Notes under the pieces: model-generated
What the model was told of the DNA's origin: nothing
The model's input: the letters and a program-made list of their open reading frames with translations, nothing else
Databases searched by the model: none
Shown: positions 11,803-24,479 of the stretch, piece by piece
Numbering within the stretch: position 1 is the stretch's first letter
Layout of the letters: every line of letters begins with the position of its first letter
Assembly (NCBI RefSeq): GCF_018446385.1
Contig: NC_056001.1
Coordinates: 6,281,600-6,345,599 of the forward strand
Reading direction: 5' to 3'
Source: Zingiber officinale
Lineage: Eukaryota; Streptophyta; Magnoliopsida; Zingiberales; Zingiberaceae
DNA length: 64,000 nt
Made by a program: the position numbers and the translations under genes

Positions 11803-14005
11803 TCAACCTATTCGAAATTTTTTACAAAATGGATATCATCTTTCATCACAGACTGATATGAGTGAAGTGCTTCGAACTTACCAGATCTGTTGTTCCGTAT
11901 ACTTGCACCAGGAGCTCCTCCAGCACTGGCTGGTGAACTGCTATTAGGTGCTGCTGCAGACTTGTTCATCTGTACCAAGTGAGATCCATATGTACAATAG
12001 TTTGCCGCCTAGAATTACAGACACATTGGTTCATCTTTGAGCGATAGCCACACTGATCGATAATTTAAGAATTTAGTTAAACTACAAACCTGAGGTGGTG
12101 GCATCATATGCATGCTAAGATATCTGGCATATGATTCAGGAAGATGAATATTCTGCATCTGGCTCGGAAAGTTTACTGCACCCAAGGCTGGGGAGGGAAA
12201 TATGGAGCTCTGATTTGAGCTGGAAGCTGGGGGTACTGTTTGATTGACTAATGGAACTCTTGGCAATTGGACTGCAGTAGGAAGCGTCGGAATGGGAGGG
12301 TGACCCATTCCCATTCCCATTCCCATTCCGATGCCTGAAATGTATTGTTGAACTCCAGGAAACATCATTGATGCCATGCCACTCCCCATCCACACCATCT
12401 GATGCACGGTTAATACAAGATTGGCACCAATTGAAAGTAATAATGTGGAACGAAGCATGAAAAAAGATACCAAATTACAAACCTGAACTTGCAGTTGAAG
12501 TGATTTCAGGTATTCAATTGCTTCGTCTAGCATCGAAGCTTTATCTGTCTGAAATTTTGAATTATAATGGTAAAGCTAAGTCAGTGAACTTGTCCCAATC
12601 TATTTGATATGCTGGAAAAGATAATTCAGGTGAATGGTTTACCTTATTGCAATGAGGTATGAGCTCCTGCAGGGCCTTCATTTTTTCATTAATCCTGTCT
12701 CTTCTTTTCTACACAATTCAACAAAAATTTTAAAGGACATAAACAAGAATCAACATGCTTGAGTAAAGCATCTTACCCTCTCTGAGAGATTGTGGACTTC
12801 TGCAGCACGACTTCTGCGTTTAGCCATCGGTCTTTGAGTTGGCTTCTTTTCCTCAATTGATTCATACTCAGCGTCCTGCAAGTTTTACAAGCTTCAACAA
12901 CATCCAACTCCATTAAAGTATAAAGAAAAAGCAATCAAAAGAATTTGCAGCTATTTCCCTTATTAATAAGTTACCTCGCTTTGACACACAGAATCTTCCA
13001 CCTCCCTGGCCTTCCTCTTGTGGCTTTGGTTACTCGCGTTTTTCTGTGCTCTTCCAAAACTACAGCCAGAACCACCTGATGATGATGTTAGAGCAGCCTC
13101 ATGCGGTTTCGATTGAAGTCTGTCCGACAACAACCTCATTCCAGTGTCCTCTTTAAGTCCTGCCCAAGTTCCAGCTCCATCATTGCTTAAAGTATTCCTT
13201 GGATCCGTCTGGGCTTGGACTTGATTGCTTCCGCAGTTGCTTGATCCAACAGTCATCATCGAAGACTCGCCCGCCTTCAAGTTGCTTCCTGATCCTTTGT
13301 GTCCCAGTCGACAGCTTGAGGATCCTATATCGGCCTTCATCTTCGACAATTGAGAAAAGTTTGGAAGGCTTGCGTTATCTAAGCAGGAAGACTGAGGTGT
13401 AGAGCCCAAACAATGTGACTTCGGAGGCGGCATGACATGTTCTTGAGAGCTAGGAGTGGTCTGCTTAGCATCAGATGCTGCAAAATCATTGTTGCTATCA
13501 TTGGTGGAACCGAATTTGAGGAACCTGTGTTCCTCCTCCTCCTCCTCCATCAACTCCTTGCTTATTTTCTCGGTTTCGGCAGTTGTCACAATTTCAGGGA
13601 AGAACTCAGAGCAGAATTCCCTTTCAAACGGGTCGTCAAAGGGGTACTGGAACCACGACGCAGATTCAGGCTCTTGGATCAAGTTGCTGGAGTTGCCGAG
13701 GGACTGTTCATGTCTCTGAGGCTGTTTGAATTCACTGTAGGCAGGCGCCCTTCGGTGTGTTTGGCTGTGCATAACAACATGCCCATTTCTCCACAACAAC
13801 TCAACAAGCTCATTCTCCGGCCTGCAAGAATGGAAGAACATCAGATTGAAAATCCATGGACTAAAACCTGAATTTGAAAATTAGGGTGGGGAATTGAGAG
13901 AGCAGAGTCTTACCCCATTGGTTTCTTTTGACTCGACGTGGGAAGAAGATCTGTCAGACAACCAGAGTCATCTGCCACGGTCCAACCAGGAACATATTGA
14001 TTCAT
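11803..14005 (-). CDS. Phytochrome-interacting factor (PIF4/PIF5-like bHLH), copy 1
   Basis: Nuclear bHLH factor that in this family binds G-box promoters and is targeted by light-activated phytochrome B. My exon model (minus strand): 14005-13914, 13821-12975, 12875-12777, 12708-12643, 12548-12483, 12398-12090, 11969-11882, 11807-11803; all introns are GT-AG, 1572 nt, 523 residues. The start gives MNQYVPGW, a typical PIF N-terminus. Residues 35-53 form the APB phyB-binding motif (ELVELLW..GHVV..SQ). MPPPKS and [10 protein letters not shown] boxes follow, as in PIF4/5. The bHLH is residues 332-390 with the DNA-contact set H341, E345, R349. The helix is followed by [14 protein letters not shown] and a GMGMGMG run. 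The C-terminus is less certain: splicing the last intron places a stop right after the junction; reading through adds about 20 residues. The upstream leader is cut by the 100-N gap. The coding sequence matches copy 2. Confidence 0.93.
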
Positions 14006-14140
14006 TGCTTGCCTATTAACTTCTCCACTGAACTGAAAACCAACTAACCAAAATAAATGAAGAGCACCAAAATATAGCTAGCTAGGGTTCCAAGGAGGCC
14101 ATAGCTCAAGTTTCTTTAACCTAAACTAGAACAGGCAAAA

Positions 14141-14240
14141 NNNNNNNNNNNNNNNNNNNNNNNNNNNNNNNNNNNNNNNNNNNNNNNNNNNNNNNNNNNN
14201 NNNNNNNNNNNNNNNNNNNNNNNNNNNNNNNNNNNNNNNN
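14141..14240. other. 100-N scaffold gap
   Basis: Exactly 100 undetermined bases, the usual placeholder for a join of unknown size. The sequence before it (to 14140) continues without a gap in the second copy at 30837, so the left copy is truncated here in the PIF 5' flank. The sequence after it is unrelated. Confidence 0.98.
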
Positions 14241-14367
14241 AGGAAGACCAGCGGAGGGGCAACAGCCAAATTCCCAACGTGGTACTGAAGCAGGTGGCGA
14301 CGCCGAGGACTTCCTCCACCGCCGGCGTCGCCGCCACGAGGGAGGTAGCACCAGCGAGGACATCCAT
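14241..14367 (-). CDS. 5' end of an unidentified gene, cut by the gap
   Basis: Reading minus from 14367 gives an open frame starting MDVLAGATSLVAATP and running at least 42 codons into the gap. It is GC-rich (G or C at many third positions), unlike the AT-rich surroundings, and ends in a hydrophobic stretch (about residues 21-38) that could be a membrane segment or part of a transit peptide. A second frame shifted by one (start 14363) is arginine-rich and less likely. I do not recognise the product. Its start faces the CpG-rich block at 14709-14870, so the two may form a divergent promoter arrangement. It could also be a 5' UTR artefact. Confidence 0.35.
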
Positions 14368-16694
14368 ATCGTGTTAATTAATTTTACTCAAAAAATGGGG
14401 GAAAAAAAGAGAAAAAAAAAACGCATAGATCTTTTAGGAAAAAAATAAGAGACGAAGGCTGTGTAACCGATGAACGTGAATGACTTTGTACATCTATTTA
14501 GTTGGATTCTGAACGTGTTTATATTGAAAATTTATGCGACGATCATCCTCGATGAATCGAAAATTGTAAAATTAAAAAGAAAAAAGACGAATTTTTTCTC
14601 CAAAAACTATATTGAGCGGAACAAAACTTCAGTAAAAAAAAACACCAACTATTCCATTATTCAGATAATTCAGTATCTTAAACTCAGCGACAGTAGCAAG
14701 GCGATGCCAATTTGGAAAGTTGCGAGATCTTTGTCCTCTCCGTGGGCCCCTCCTCCGCAATTGGCGGTACGAGTGGACAAGAGGTGGGACCCAAGTTTCG
14801 CCGACCAGCGAGGGTGTTAGCGCGGTTGTCAGTTGTGAAAAGCTACGCCTCTGCGCGTGTGCCTTTTTTCTTGATCGTCTTTTGTCCGCTCCGCGACTTT
14901 CGGGCAACGAGAGGTCGTAATCAGTATTATGATCATGATTAATTCGGTTAATAATCCTTCATTTTTCATCCCCCCAAAAAATCACCTGGCAATTATCACT
15001 GCAGCGATCTTAAATTCTCAGTAAAACAGGGACGATCCAATTAATTAACCCTACGGGCTACGGGGATGCATCAAATGAATCGAGTAAAGGAACAAGTAGG
15101 TTTAGTTAGATTGCTTTTGGTCAATGAATAAAGTGGATGATTATCTTGTGGGGTCACCGACACCGCCATGCAATTAGAATCAAACACGTGGTTGCCGCCC
15201 TGAGATTTTATTGAGCGACGGGGAGATTTTTGGGCCTCAATTTCATTGTGGGCTGCAGCACATGTCCGACCCAACTATATCTTATCGGATTGGATCTTTC
15301 GTAAGTTCGGATCTATTTCGACCCGCTTGGTGGCTGCCTGGTGGATGGAGTGCGATAGGCGATCCTATACTAACTCCTAAGCTTTCGGTTCGTGCTCGCG
15401 CGCCAGTAACTCTCTCGTCGGCGGTAGGTTTTGCCATTGGGTTTCTTCCCACGGAAGGTTTCTAATGAAAGGCGATGGGTTTGTCGTTCCGGAGGTTCAC
15501 TCCCTCCGCCGCATCGGCGTCGAGTCGAGCCCTGGCCTGTGAGCAGCACGCCATTGATGAATACTATGATGAAAAAAGGGACATCAAAGAGTGGTAAAGA
15601 GGGGCTAGAGATCCACAAATTGGGGTTCGCAGAATATTGTGTCTCAACTTTCTAAAAGGGGATGCAGGCAGGTATCAGGTGCTATTGTTTGAACTGTCAA
15701 TTCATTCTAATGTTTAGGGTTTAACTCAATTTTGCCTTTTGGAACATAATTATCTAGGAAATTGTAATATGTCATCATAACCTATTTGGCTGATCAGGTT
15801 TTGTGAGAAGTCCTCGCGTTGCTGAGTTGTCTCGAAGTAACTCAAGTCTGGCGGATGAAGTCTTAATTAGCTAAGAGCAGAAAAAAAGGTTTTTGGACTT
15901 CAATTATCAAGTAGACGTCAAGTATTCTTAGGTTTATAAAGACTAATTTATGACCCTTACTTTTTTGTCCTATATTAGACACTTTTGGATATAGACATAT
16001 TCTCAAAGCTATTTTCTTTAAGAATGTGAAGATTAAGTACATTATACAATTAGGAAAATAAGATTTTTATTTTGCATCATGTATGGGCGCATACCTTTTT
16101 GCCATCCCTCAAGCTTTAAATTTGTCACTAGAACATTTAGAGATTTTTCAATTGTAAACGACCATTTGCTTCTACCAATAATTTTTCTCAAAGGAAGATG
16201 ACTAGTTTCCATGTATAATTGGTGTGCAATGTTGTCATTTCTTCTATCAGGTGATATAAGTATCATTCATGTAGCAGTAGGGATGTCAAGGTTAGATGTA
16301 GGATCCAAGATCTTGGAGGGTTCTAGTAGGGTGGGACAACAGAGTCCTGATGAGTGATTGTAATTGGCTCATATTGTAGATTTCTACTAAGGTTTGCATT
16401 GACTAACTTTCTGGTGTCATTCGTTTTTTCCACTAGTCATTGTCAAATAACTAATTTATCTTGGCAGCTCTACTTTGTTTTTATGTAAACTTTGTGTTAA
16501 TGAAGTTGTATTCATTACCAATAAATGTTGCGCGTTATTTAGTCTACATTTGCTTCTAAATCCTAGATCTTAATGTTTCATTTCAGTTATTGCTTCTCTT
16601 AATATTTTTGAATGCTTTATTATTTCAGATATCTCGAAGTTGTTGGTCAAATAGTTACACGTGTTCCTGCACAACTATGGTTAATATTTTCCAT
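14368..16694. other. Single-copy region with promoter-like block and possible first exon
   Basis: The 2.3 kb between the gap-side gene and the second large copy appears once here, apart from pieces found at 4031-4342 and 20727-21038. It includes an AT-rich stretch, the CpG-rich block 14709-14870, and a GC-rich stretch 15370-15600 that could hold a first exon on the plus strand (ATG at 15464 or 15475, donors CCT/GTGAGC near 15540 or GTG/GTAAAG at 15593). A matching acceptor (TTATTTCAG ending at 16628) is followed by an open frame reading YLEVVGQIVTRVPAQLW. I could not join these into a gene I recognise. Confidence 0.45.
14709..14870 (+). promoter_or_regulatory. CpG-rich promoter-like block
   Basis: A 162-bp stretch with GTGGGCCCC (site-II-like), CCGCAATTGGCGG, several CpG sites and a run of T at the end, in otherwise AT-rich DNA. 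Near-identical fragments occur at 4031-4192 and 20727-20888, detached from whatever followed. Its position between a leftward start at 14367 and a possible rightward exon near 15464 suggests a core promoter. This is inferred from composition and layout only. Confidence 0.35.
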
Positions 16695-17902
16695 CAGATA
16701 TTCGTGTAGGACTAGGATTAGTTGATGCAAGATGCATTACTGAGTTTTTTTAGTTCTTAAAGAATTGATTGTAATTTTTCATCACGGATAGGTTTTTGTT
16801 GTTTTCTTATCCAGCTCTTGTTTTGGTTGTGTGCATATCTAGTTTCCTTGGTGATCTCGTACACATGCAACAATGCTTGGGTCCAAAAGTTAAGCTTTCC
16901 TGTCTCATCTGCTACATTGGTGAATTGCTTATGTTAGTTGTGTTTTGCAGTTTTACCACTGGAGCTTGATTATAGACTCAAAAACCATTTGCTCTTCTCA
17001 AGAAATTTAAATAGAGTATGGTACTCTTAAACTGCATATGCGCCACCATGAAGTTGAGCTGTATGTTCCCTCCTCCAATTCTCTTGATGTTAACCGAGTT
17101 ACTATATTGCAGTATTGTTTTATCATTACATGGTGTACTCTTGTATTAGTTTCCATTTCAAGCCCAAAACATGTCTGGTTGTTGAGAACAATGTCAGTTG
17201 ATGAAAGTGGCAAAGTTGTAAACTTTGACTACAATAAACGGTATGTTGGATCATGTTCTGTAGGAGCTGCCGCTATTATTTTATTCTACAAGTAAGCAAT
17301 TTTGTTGTTGATTCACCAACAATCAAGTTGCGCATTTTGCTGGTCTGGGATACAATGCTGCTACCTGTATTCTTTATTAACGATGGAATTCAAAATTGCA
17401 GCTTCCAATATATACCATTAAAGTAGCATGTGGGGGTAACCACCATCTGTTACCAAGCTATTGCTACAGTTCATTTGTGGGTAAGATGAAACGTAAATAT
17501 ATAAAATATGTTTGTTTGATTTTTTTTTAAAAAACAAGAGGTTAGAGGAAATGCTACTGAATTCTATTCAACTCTACATTTGTTGGTTTTATTGGAATGC
17601 TGCTTATTTGAGTATTGTTTATTTACAGTCGATGATTTGCAAATGAGTTTCAATTATTATTTTTTTTAAAAAAGGAGTTTGCATGGATTACGAGTACCAC
17701 GCAATTTTGTTATTAGAGGCCATAGTAGATACAATAAAATGTGTTTCTACTTCTCACGTTGTTACAGTGTATTGTGGAAATGGCTATTTTACATGCCCCT
17801 CAATGTATTAGTAAAATGAGAACAAATATAGAAGAAAAGCTCCAATCACTTCAAGCGTCATTCTATAATCAGCTGCCTCCATCAATTCGATAATAATCAA
17901 CT

Positions 17903-18401
17903 AGGGGTGTCAAAAATGAACCCGACCCGACGACCCAACCCGAGTCGACCCGAAAAAAATCAGGTTCGGGTTGGGCATTTTCGGGTTCAGGTCGGGTTCG
18001 GGTTGGAGGGTTAAAAAATTTCGGGTTGGGTCGGGTTGGGTTCGGGTTGACCCGGGTTGGCTTAAATATAGGGTTTTGTGGGTCTTTTTGGGGTTAAATC
18101 AAATTTTATTTTAAAAATTTTGATGTTTTTATGTATATTAATATCATATTTGTATGATAATGATGGAGTATTGAGATAAAAGTGGAGAATTATAGGGAAA
18201 ATAGCCCAAAAAAGTCGTTTTGAATCGGATTTTCGGGTTATATGGGTCGGGTTCGGGTTGATCGGGTTGGTCGGGTTCGGGTTCGGGTTGAGGTGTTTTG
18301 GGTTGAACTCGGGTTCGGGTCGGGTTCGGGTTGGGTTAAAAAAAAAAAAAAAAAGCTCAACCCGACCCAACCCGACCCGACCCACCCGAATTGACACCCC
18401 T
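17903..18401. mobile_element. MITE with AGGGGTGTCAA termini (right copy)
   Basis: Same element as 1209-1704, 499 bp. It differs by a deletion of about 8 bp near 18012, an extra GGGTCGGGTTC unit near 18315, one G-to-A change and a one- or two-base difference in the right target duplication (AAATCAACT instead of ATAATCAACT). These are almost the only differences between the two 14-kb copies, and they lie in low-complexity sequence. Confidence 0.85.
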
Positions 18402-18604
18402 AAATCAACTGTTATTCGAGCTTCATGGTGGCAAAAGATGAATATGCTCGTCTCCAGTTCTTCCGTCAATCCGTCTCAGGTTAATACGGAGAAGGTAAAT
18501 CATGTGCGACTACTAGTCTTTGGAATAGTGATTAACACATAAGGGAGGTATTTACCTCGGCTATGCCGAGATTTGAACCCCATACCTCATGGTGACAACA
18601 TCTC

Positions 18605-19871
18605 ATGAGCTTCATACTTTATATGACAATTTACAAAGGACGAACGGAGATTTTTGAATTGATCAAAAGTGCATACTATTTCAGTATTTATCAAATGACA
18701 CACTTAGTTATATGTTTTTTCCATTCTACCCCTCCTGATAAATCTAAGTTTTTCTCTTTCTATTTTTTTTTTCTCTTCTTTTTTCTTTGTCCTATACATG
18801 CAACCACTCTTATTTTTCCTCACCTCTCGTGTCTTTCCTCTTTCTTTTGCATGTATGTATGTATAACGTGGGTCTGATATGCAAATTTTATCATGCCCAC
18901 GACGTTTAGAACTTAGCTGATTTTTTCGATAACATTTTAATACCTCTGGAGAAGCCGAAATAAGTAATGGAGGGTATCATTCGACTCCTTACGGTCTCAG
19001 AAATCCACATGACTTGAAATTGTTACAATCTGAGGTCTAGGTCGATCAATGGTTTTTGACCAAAATTCACGGACTTGGACAGATCTGATTGGATCCATTT
19101 CAGGTCTTGTAGATTTCTTAGGTTGTAAGGAGTCCAACGATGCCCTCCATTACTTATTTAGTCTTCTCCAGAGGTAGTAAAATATTATCAGAAGAATCAA
19201 CCCAATGTGGGTATGATATGTAATCATATTAGGCTCAGATCCATATCAGGCTCAGATCCATATCAGGCTCACGTTGAGCTGATTCTTCCGATAATATTTT
19301 AACATCTTTAGAGAAGCAGAAATAAGTAATGGAGGACATTGTTGGACTTCTTGTAATTTTAGAAATCTACAGGAGGTCCAATAGGACCTATTTATGTCCA
19401 TTAGTAGATTTTGATCAAAATTCACTAATCAACTTAGAGATTTCAGATTGTAAACTTAGAGATTTTAGATTGTAGCAGTTTCAGGTCATGTGGATTTCTG
19501 ATGTAGTAAGGAGTCCAATGGTGTCCTCCATTGCTTATTTTGGATTCTCCGGAGGTGTTAAAATATTATTGAAAAAATTAACTAAATCCTAAACGTCGTG
19601 GACATGATATGATTTACATATCAGATCCGCGTTATGTATGCAAAAGAGAGAGAAAATGAAAGGTAAAAGAGGCTACATATATATATATAGGAGAGAAGAA
19701 GGCAAAAAAAAAAAAAAAAAAGTTAGATTTATCATGAGGAGTAGAACGAAAAGAGTACATAATTGAGTGTATTTTTTCATAAATACTAAAATAACGTACA
19801 CCTTTTAGTTAATTCAGAAATTTACGTATACCCTTAGAAAATTGCCGTACTTCATATTTTATACTAATGAT
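18605..19871. mobile_element. Fold-back element (right A1)
   Basis: Copy of 1909-3175 with the same nested inverted repeats (inner hairpins about 18914-19206 and 19277-19581). No coding sequence. Confidence 0.7.
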
Positions 19872-20726
19872 TAATTGTATTAAAAAAAATTCTATTGTCC
19901 TATGTACGTGATCTATCTGTATGTTCCTTTCTCACTAATCATGTTATAGCTTATAAAAAATAGTCCCAATAACAAACATCCTTCAAAATAACAATTGCTT
20001 TTAGTACTGATGCTGACACATGCATGAATGTTGAATTTCACTGTAACCCACCAAAGACACCTTTCTTTTATTTTATATTATCCAAATGGCCAATCAACTT
20101 AAAATTTTATATCTTCTGCTCATTAATTTTCCATCTGCCTGCATCTATGAATAGCTAATGGGAAAATTACAGTCTTCGCTTTTGGTTACCATTTTATTTT
20201 ATTTTATCAAGGTGTGGATGTTTTGTATCACTTTACCTCTATATGATTTAATTTCCATTTTACCCTGCTCTCTCTTTCATTTACGCTGCAGGGGTCCTGC
20301 TAATTAGTTACATTTATACCAATCTGTTTGAATTAATTCACTTAACTCCATTTTTCTCAAATCCCAACGTCTGCCTTGGATAGGCATCCACTTGTTATGA
20401 CACCTCTCATCTATTTAATTAGTTATTTACCTATTCTGCTACTCCATTATCATCTGCTTATTTTTTTACACTGCATTTTTATCCTCTAATATTATTTTCT
20501 AATGAATCCCTTCATTAAACATTTGTTTCAAAGTTCATGTTAGCCAGTAACCTTGGCGGGGGCGTTGGGAACGAGCGTATTCGCCTTATGCCACAATGTT
20601 AGCCAGTAACCTAATACGCAATCCTCACATTTTTTCAACCTGACTTAGAAACGACTTTAGCTGACTTTGGAAATTATATAGAGAATTAAGAATAGTGTAT
20701 ATTGAACTAATTAAGGATATGTAGAG

Positions 20727-21038
20727 AATTTGGAAAGTTGCGAGATCTTTGTCCTCTCCGTGGGCCCCTCCTCCGCAATTGGCGTTACGAGTGGACAAGA
20801 GGTGGGACCCAATTTTCGCCGACCAGCGAGGGTGTTAGCGCGGTTGTCAGTTGTGAAAAGCTACGCCTCTGCGCGTGTGCCTTTTTTCTACATTTGCTTC
20901 TAAATCCTAGATCTTAATGTTTCATTTCAGTTATTGCTTCTCTTAATATTTTTGAATGCTTTATTATTTCAGATATCTCGAAGTTGTTGGTCAAATAGTT
21001 ACACGTGTTCCTGCACAACTATGGTTAATATTTTCCAT
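20727..21038. other. Chimeric junction between blocks A1 and A2 (right copy)
   Basis: Repeat of 4031-4342. The promoter-block fragment (20727-20888) is joined to the sequence otherwise found just upstream of A1 (16545-16694). In this copy both sources lie nearby on the same side, so the order promoter block, 1.67-kb spacer, A1, promoter block, A2 can be read directly. Confidence 0.75.
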
Positions 21039-24000
21039 CAGATATTCGTGTAGGACTAGGATTAGTTGATGCAAGATGCATTACTGAGTTTTTTTAGTTC
21101 TTAAAGAATTGATTGTAATTTTTCATCACGGATAGGTTTTTGTTGTTTTCTTATCCAGCTCTTGTTTTGGTTGTGTGCATATCTAGTTTCCTTGGTGATC
21201 TCGTACACATGCAACAATGCTTGGGTCCAAAAGTTAAGCTTTCCTGTCTCATCTGCTACATTGGTGAATTGCTTATGTTAGTTGTGTTTTGCAGTTTTAC
21301 CACTGGAGCTTGATTATAGACTCAAAAACCATTTGCTCTTCTCAAGAAATTTAAATAGAGTATGGTACTCTTAAACTGCATATGCGCCACCATGAAGTTG
21401 AGCTGTATGTTCCCTCCTCCAATTCTCTTGATGTTAACCGAGTTACTATATTGCAGTATTGTTTTATCATTACATGGTGTACTCTTGTATTAGTTTCCAT
21501 TTCAAGCCCAAAACATGTCTGGTTGTTGAGAACAATGTCAGTTGATGAAAGTGGCAAAGTTGTAAACTTTGACTACAATAAACGGTATGTTGGATCATGT
21601 TCTGTAGGAGCTGCCGCTATTATTTTATTCTACAAGTAAGCAATTTTGTTGTTGATTCACCAACAATCAAGTTGCGCATTTTGCTGGTCTGGGATACAAT
21701 GCTGCTACCTGTATTCTTTATTAACGATGGAATTCAAAATTGCAGCTTCCAATATATACCATTAAAGTAGCATGTGGGGGTAACCACCATCTGTTACCAA
21801 GCTATTGCTACAGATCATTTGTGGGTAAGATGAAACGTAAATATATAAAATATGTTTGTTTGATTTTTTTTTTAAAAAAAGAGGTTAGAGGAAATGCTAC
21901 TGAATTCTATTCAACTCTACATTTGTTGGTTTTATTGGAATGCTGCTTATTTGAGTATTGTTTATTTACAGTTGATGTTTTGCAAATGAGTTTCAATTAT
22001 TATTTTTTTTAAAAAGGAGTTTGCATGGATTACGAGTACCACGTAATTTTCTTATTAGAGGCCATAGTAGATACAATAAAATGTGTTTCTACTTCTCACG
22101 TTGTTACAGTGTATTGTGGAAATGACTATTTTACATGTCCCTCAATGTATTAGTAAAATGAGAAAAAAATATAGAAGAAAAGATCCAATCACTTCAAGCA
22201 TCATTCTATAATCAGCTGCCTCCATCAATTCATTAATAATCAACAGTTATTCGAGCTTCATGGTGACAAAAGATGAATACGTTCGTCCCCAGTTCCCTCG
22301 TCAACCTGTCTCAGGGCTAATACGGAGAAGGTAAATCATGGGCGACTACTAGTCTTTGGAATAGTGACTAGCACATAAGAGAGATATTTACTTCGGCTAT
22401 GTCGAAATTCGAACCTCATACCTCATGGTGACAATATTTCATGAGCTTCATACTTCATATGACAATTTACAAAGGACGTACGGAGATTTTTGAATTGATC
22501 AAAAGTGCATACTATTTTAGTATTTATCAAATGACACACTTAGTTATATGTTTTTTCCATTCTACCCCTCCTGATAAATCTAAGTTTTTCTCTTTCTATT
22601 TTTTTTTTGTTTTTTTATCTCTTCTTTTTTCTTTCTCCTATACATGCAACCACTCTTATCTTTCCTCACCTCTCGTGTCTTTCTTCTTTCTTTTGCATGC
22701 ATGTATGTATAACGTGGATCTGATATGCAAATTTTATCATGCCCACGACATTTAGGGCTTAGCTGATTTTTTCGATAACATTTTAATACCTCCAGAGAAG
22801 CCGAAATAAGTAATGGAGGGTATCATTCGACTCCTTACGATCTCAGAAATCCACATGACTTGAAATTATTACAATCTGAGGTCTAGGTCGATCAATGATT
22901 TTTGACCGAAATCCACGGACCTGGACAGGTCTGATTGGATCCATTTCAGGTCTTGTAGATTTCTTAGGTTGTAAGGAGTCCAACGATGCCCTCCATTGCT
23001 TATTTAGTCTTCTCCGGAGGTAGTAAAATATTATCAGAAGAATCAACCCAATGTGGGTATGATATGTAATCATATTAGGCCCAGATCCATATCAGGCTCA
23101 CGTTGAGCTGATTCTTCCGATAATATTTTAACATCTTTGGAGAAGCGGAAATAAGTAATGGAGGGCATTATTGGACTTCTTGTAATTTTAGAAATCTACA
23201 GGAGATCCAATAGGACCTATTTAGGTCCATCAATGGATTTTGATCAAAATTTACTAATCAACCTAGAGATTTCAGATTGTAGCAGTTTCAGGTCATGTGG
23301 ATTTCTGATGTTGCAAGGAGTCCAATGGTGTCCTCCATTGTTTATTTCGGATTCTCCGGAGGTGTTAAAATATTATTGAAAAAATTAACTAAATCCTAAG
23401 CGTCGTGGATATGATATGATTTGCATATCATATCCACGTTATGTATACAAAAGAGAGAGAAAAGGTAAGGTAAGGTAAAAGAGGCTACATATATATAGGA
23501 GAGAAGAAGGCAAAAAAAAAAGAGAGTTAGATTTATCATGAGGAGTAGAATGGGAAGAGCACATAATTGACTATATCTTTTCATAAATACTAAAACAATG
23601 TACACCTTTTAATTAATTCAGAAATTTACGTATACCCTTTAGTAAATTGCCGTACTTCATATTTTATACTAATGATTAATTGTATTAAAAAAAATTCTAT
23701 TGTCCTATGTACGTGATCTATCTGTATGTTCCTTTCTCACTAATCATGTTATAGCTTATAAAAAATAGTCCCAATAACAAACATCCTTCAAAATAACAAT
23801 TGCTTTTAGTACTGATGCTGACACGTGCATGAATGTTGAATTTCACTGTAACCCACCAAAGACACCTTTCTTTTATTTTATATTATCCAAATGGCCAAGC
23901 AACTTAAAATTTTATATCTTCTGCTCTAACTTTCCATCTGCCTGCATCTATGAATAGCTAATGGGAAAATTACAGTCTTCGCTTTTGGCTACCATTTTAT

Positions 24001-24479
24001 TTTATTTTATCAAGGTGTGGATGTTTTGTATCACTTTACCTCTATATGATTTAATTTCCATTTTACCCTGCTCTCTCTTTCATTTACGCTGCAGGGGTCC
24101 TGCTAATTAGTTACATGTATACCAATCTATTTGAATTAATTCACTTAACTCCATTTTTCTCAAATCCCAACGTCTGCCTTGGATAGGCATCCACTTGTTA
24201 TGACGCCTCTCATCTATTTAATTAGTTATTTACCTATTCTGCTACTCCATTATCATCTGCTTATTTTTTTACACTGCATTTTTATCCTCTAATATTATTT
24301 AATTTTCTAATGAATCCATTCATTAATATTTGTTTGAAAGTTCATGTTAGCCAATAACCTAATACGAAATCCTCACCTTTTTTTCAACCCGACTTAGAAA
24401 CGACTTTAGCTGGCTTTGGAAATTATATAGAGAATTAAGGATAGTGTATATTGAATTAATTAAGGATGTGTACGAGAAT
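21039..24479. repeat. Block A2, right copy
   Basis: Repeat of 4343-7783 at a constant offset of 16696, with no indels in the stretches compared. Lacks the MITE and the 59-bp insertion. No gene supported. Confidence 0.88.
22441..23681. mobile_element. Fold-back element (right A2)
   Basis: Copy of 5745-6985, with the same arms and inner hairpins. No coding sequence. Confidence 0.7.

Larger units (their letters stand above)
16695..20726. repeat. Block A1, right copy
   Basis: Repeat of 1-4030 at offset 16694, changing to 16696 after the MITE. Outside the MITE I saw no differences in the stretches compared. Contents are as in the left copy, including the 59-bp GC-rich insertion at 20554-20612. 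Confidence 0.88.

Noticed and set aside
13437..13871. 144-codon plus-strand frame
   Set aside because: Antisense shadow of the long PIF exon.
14116..14367. Frames running through the gap
   Set aside because: Continuity through Ns is not evidence. Only the part from 14241 is considered.
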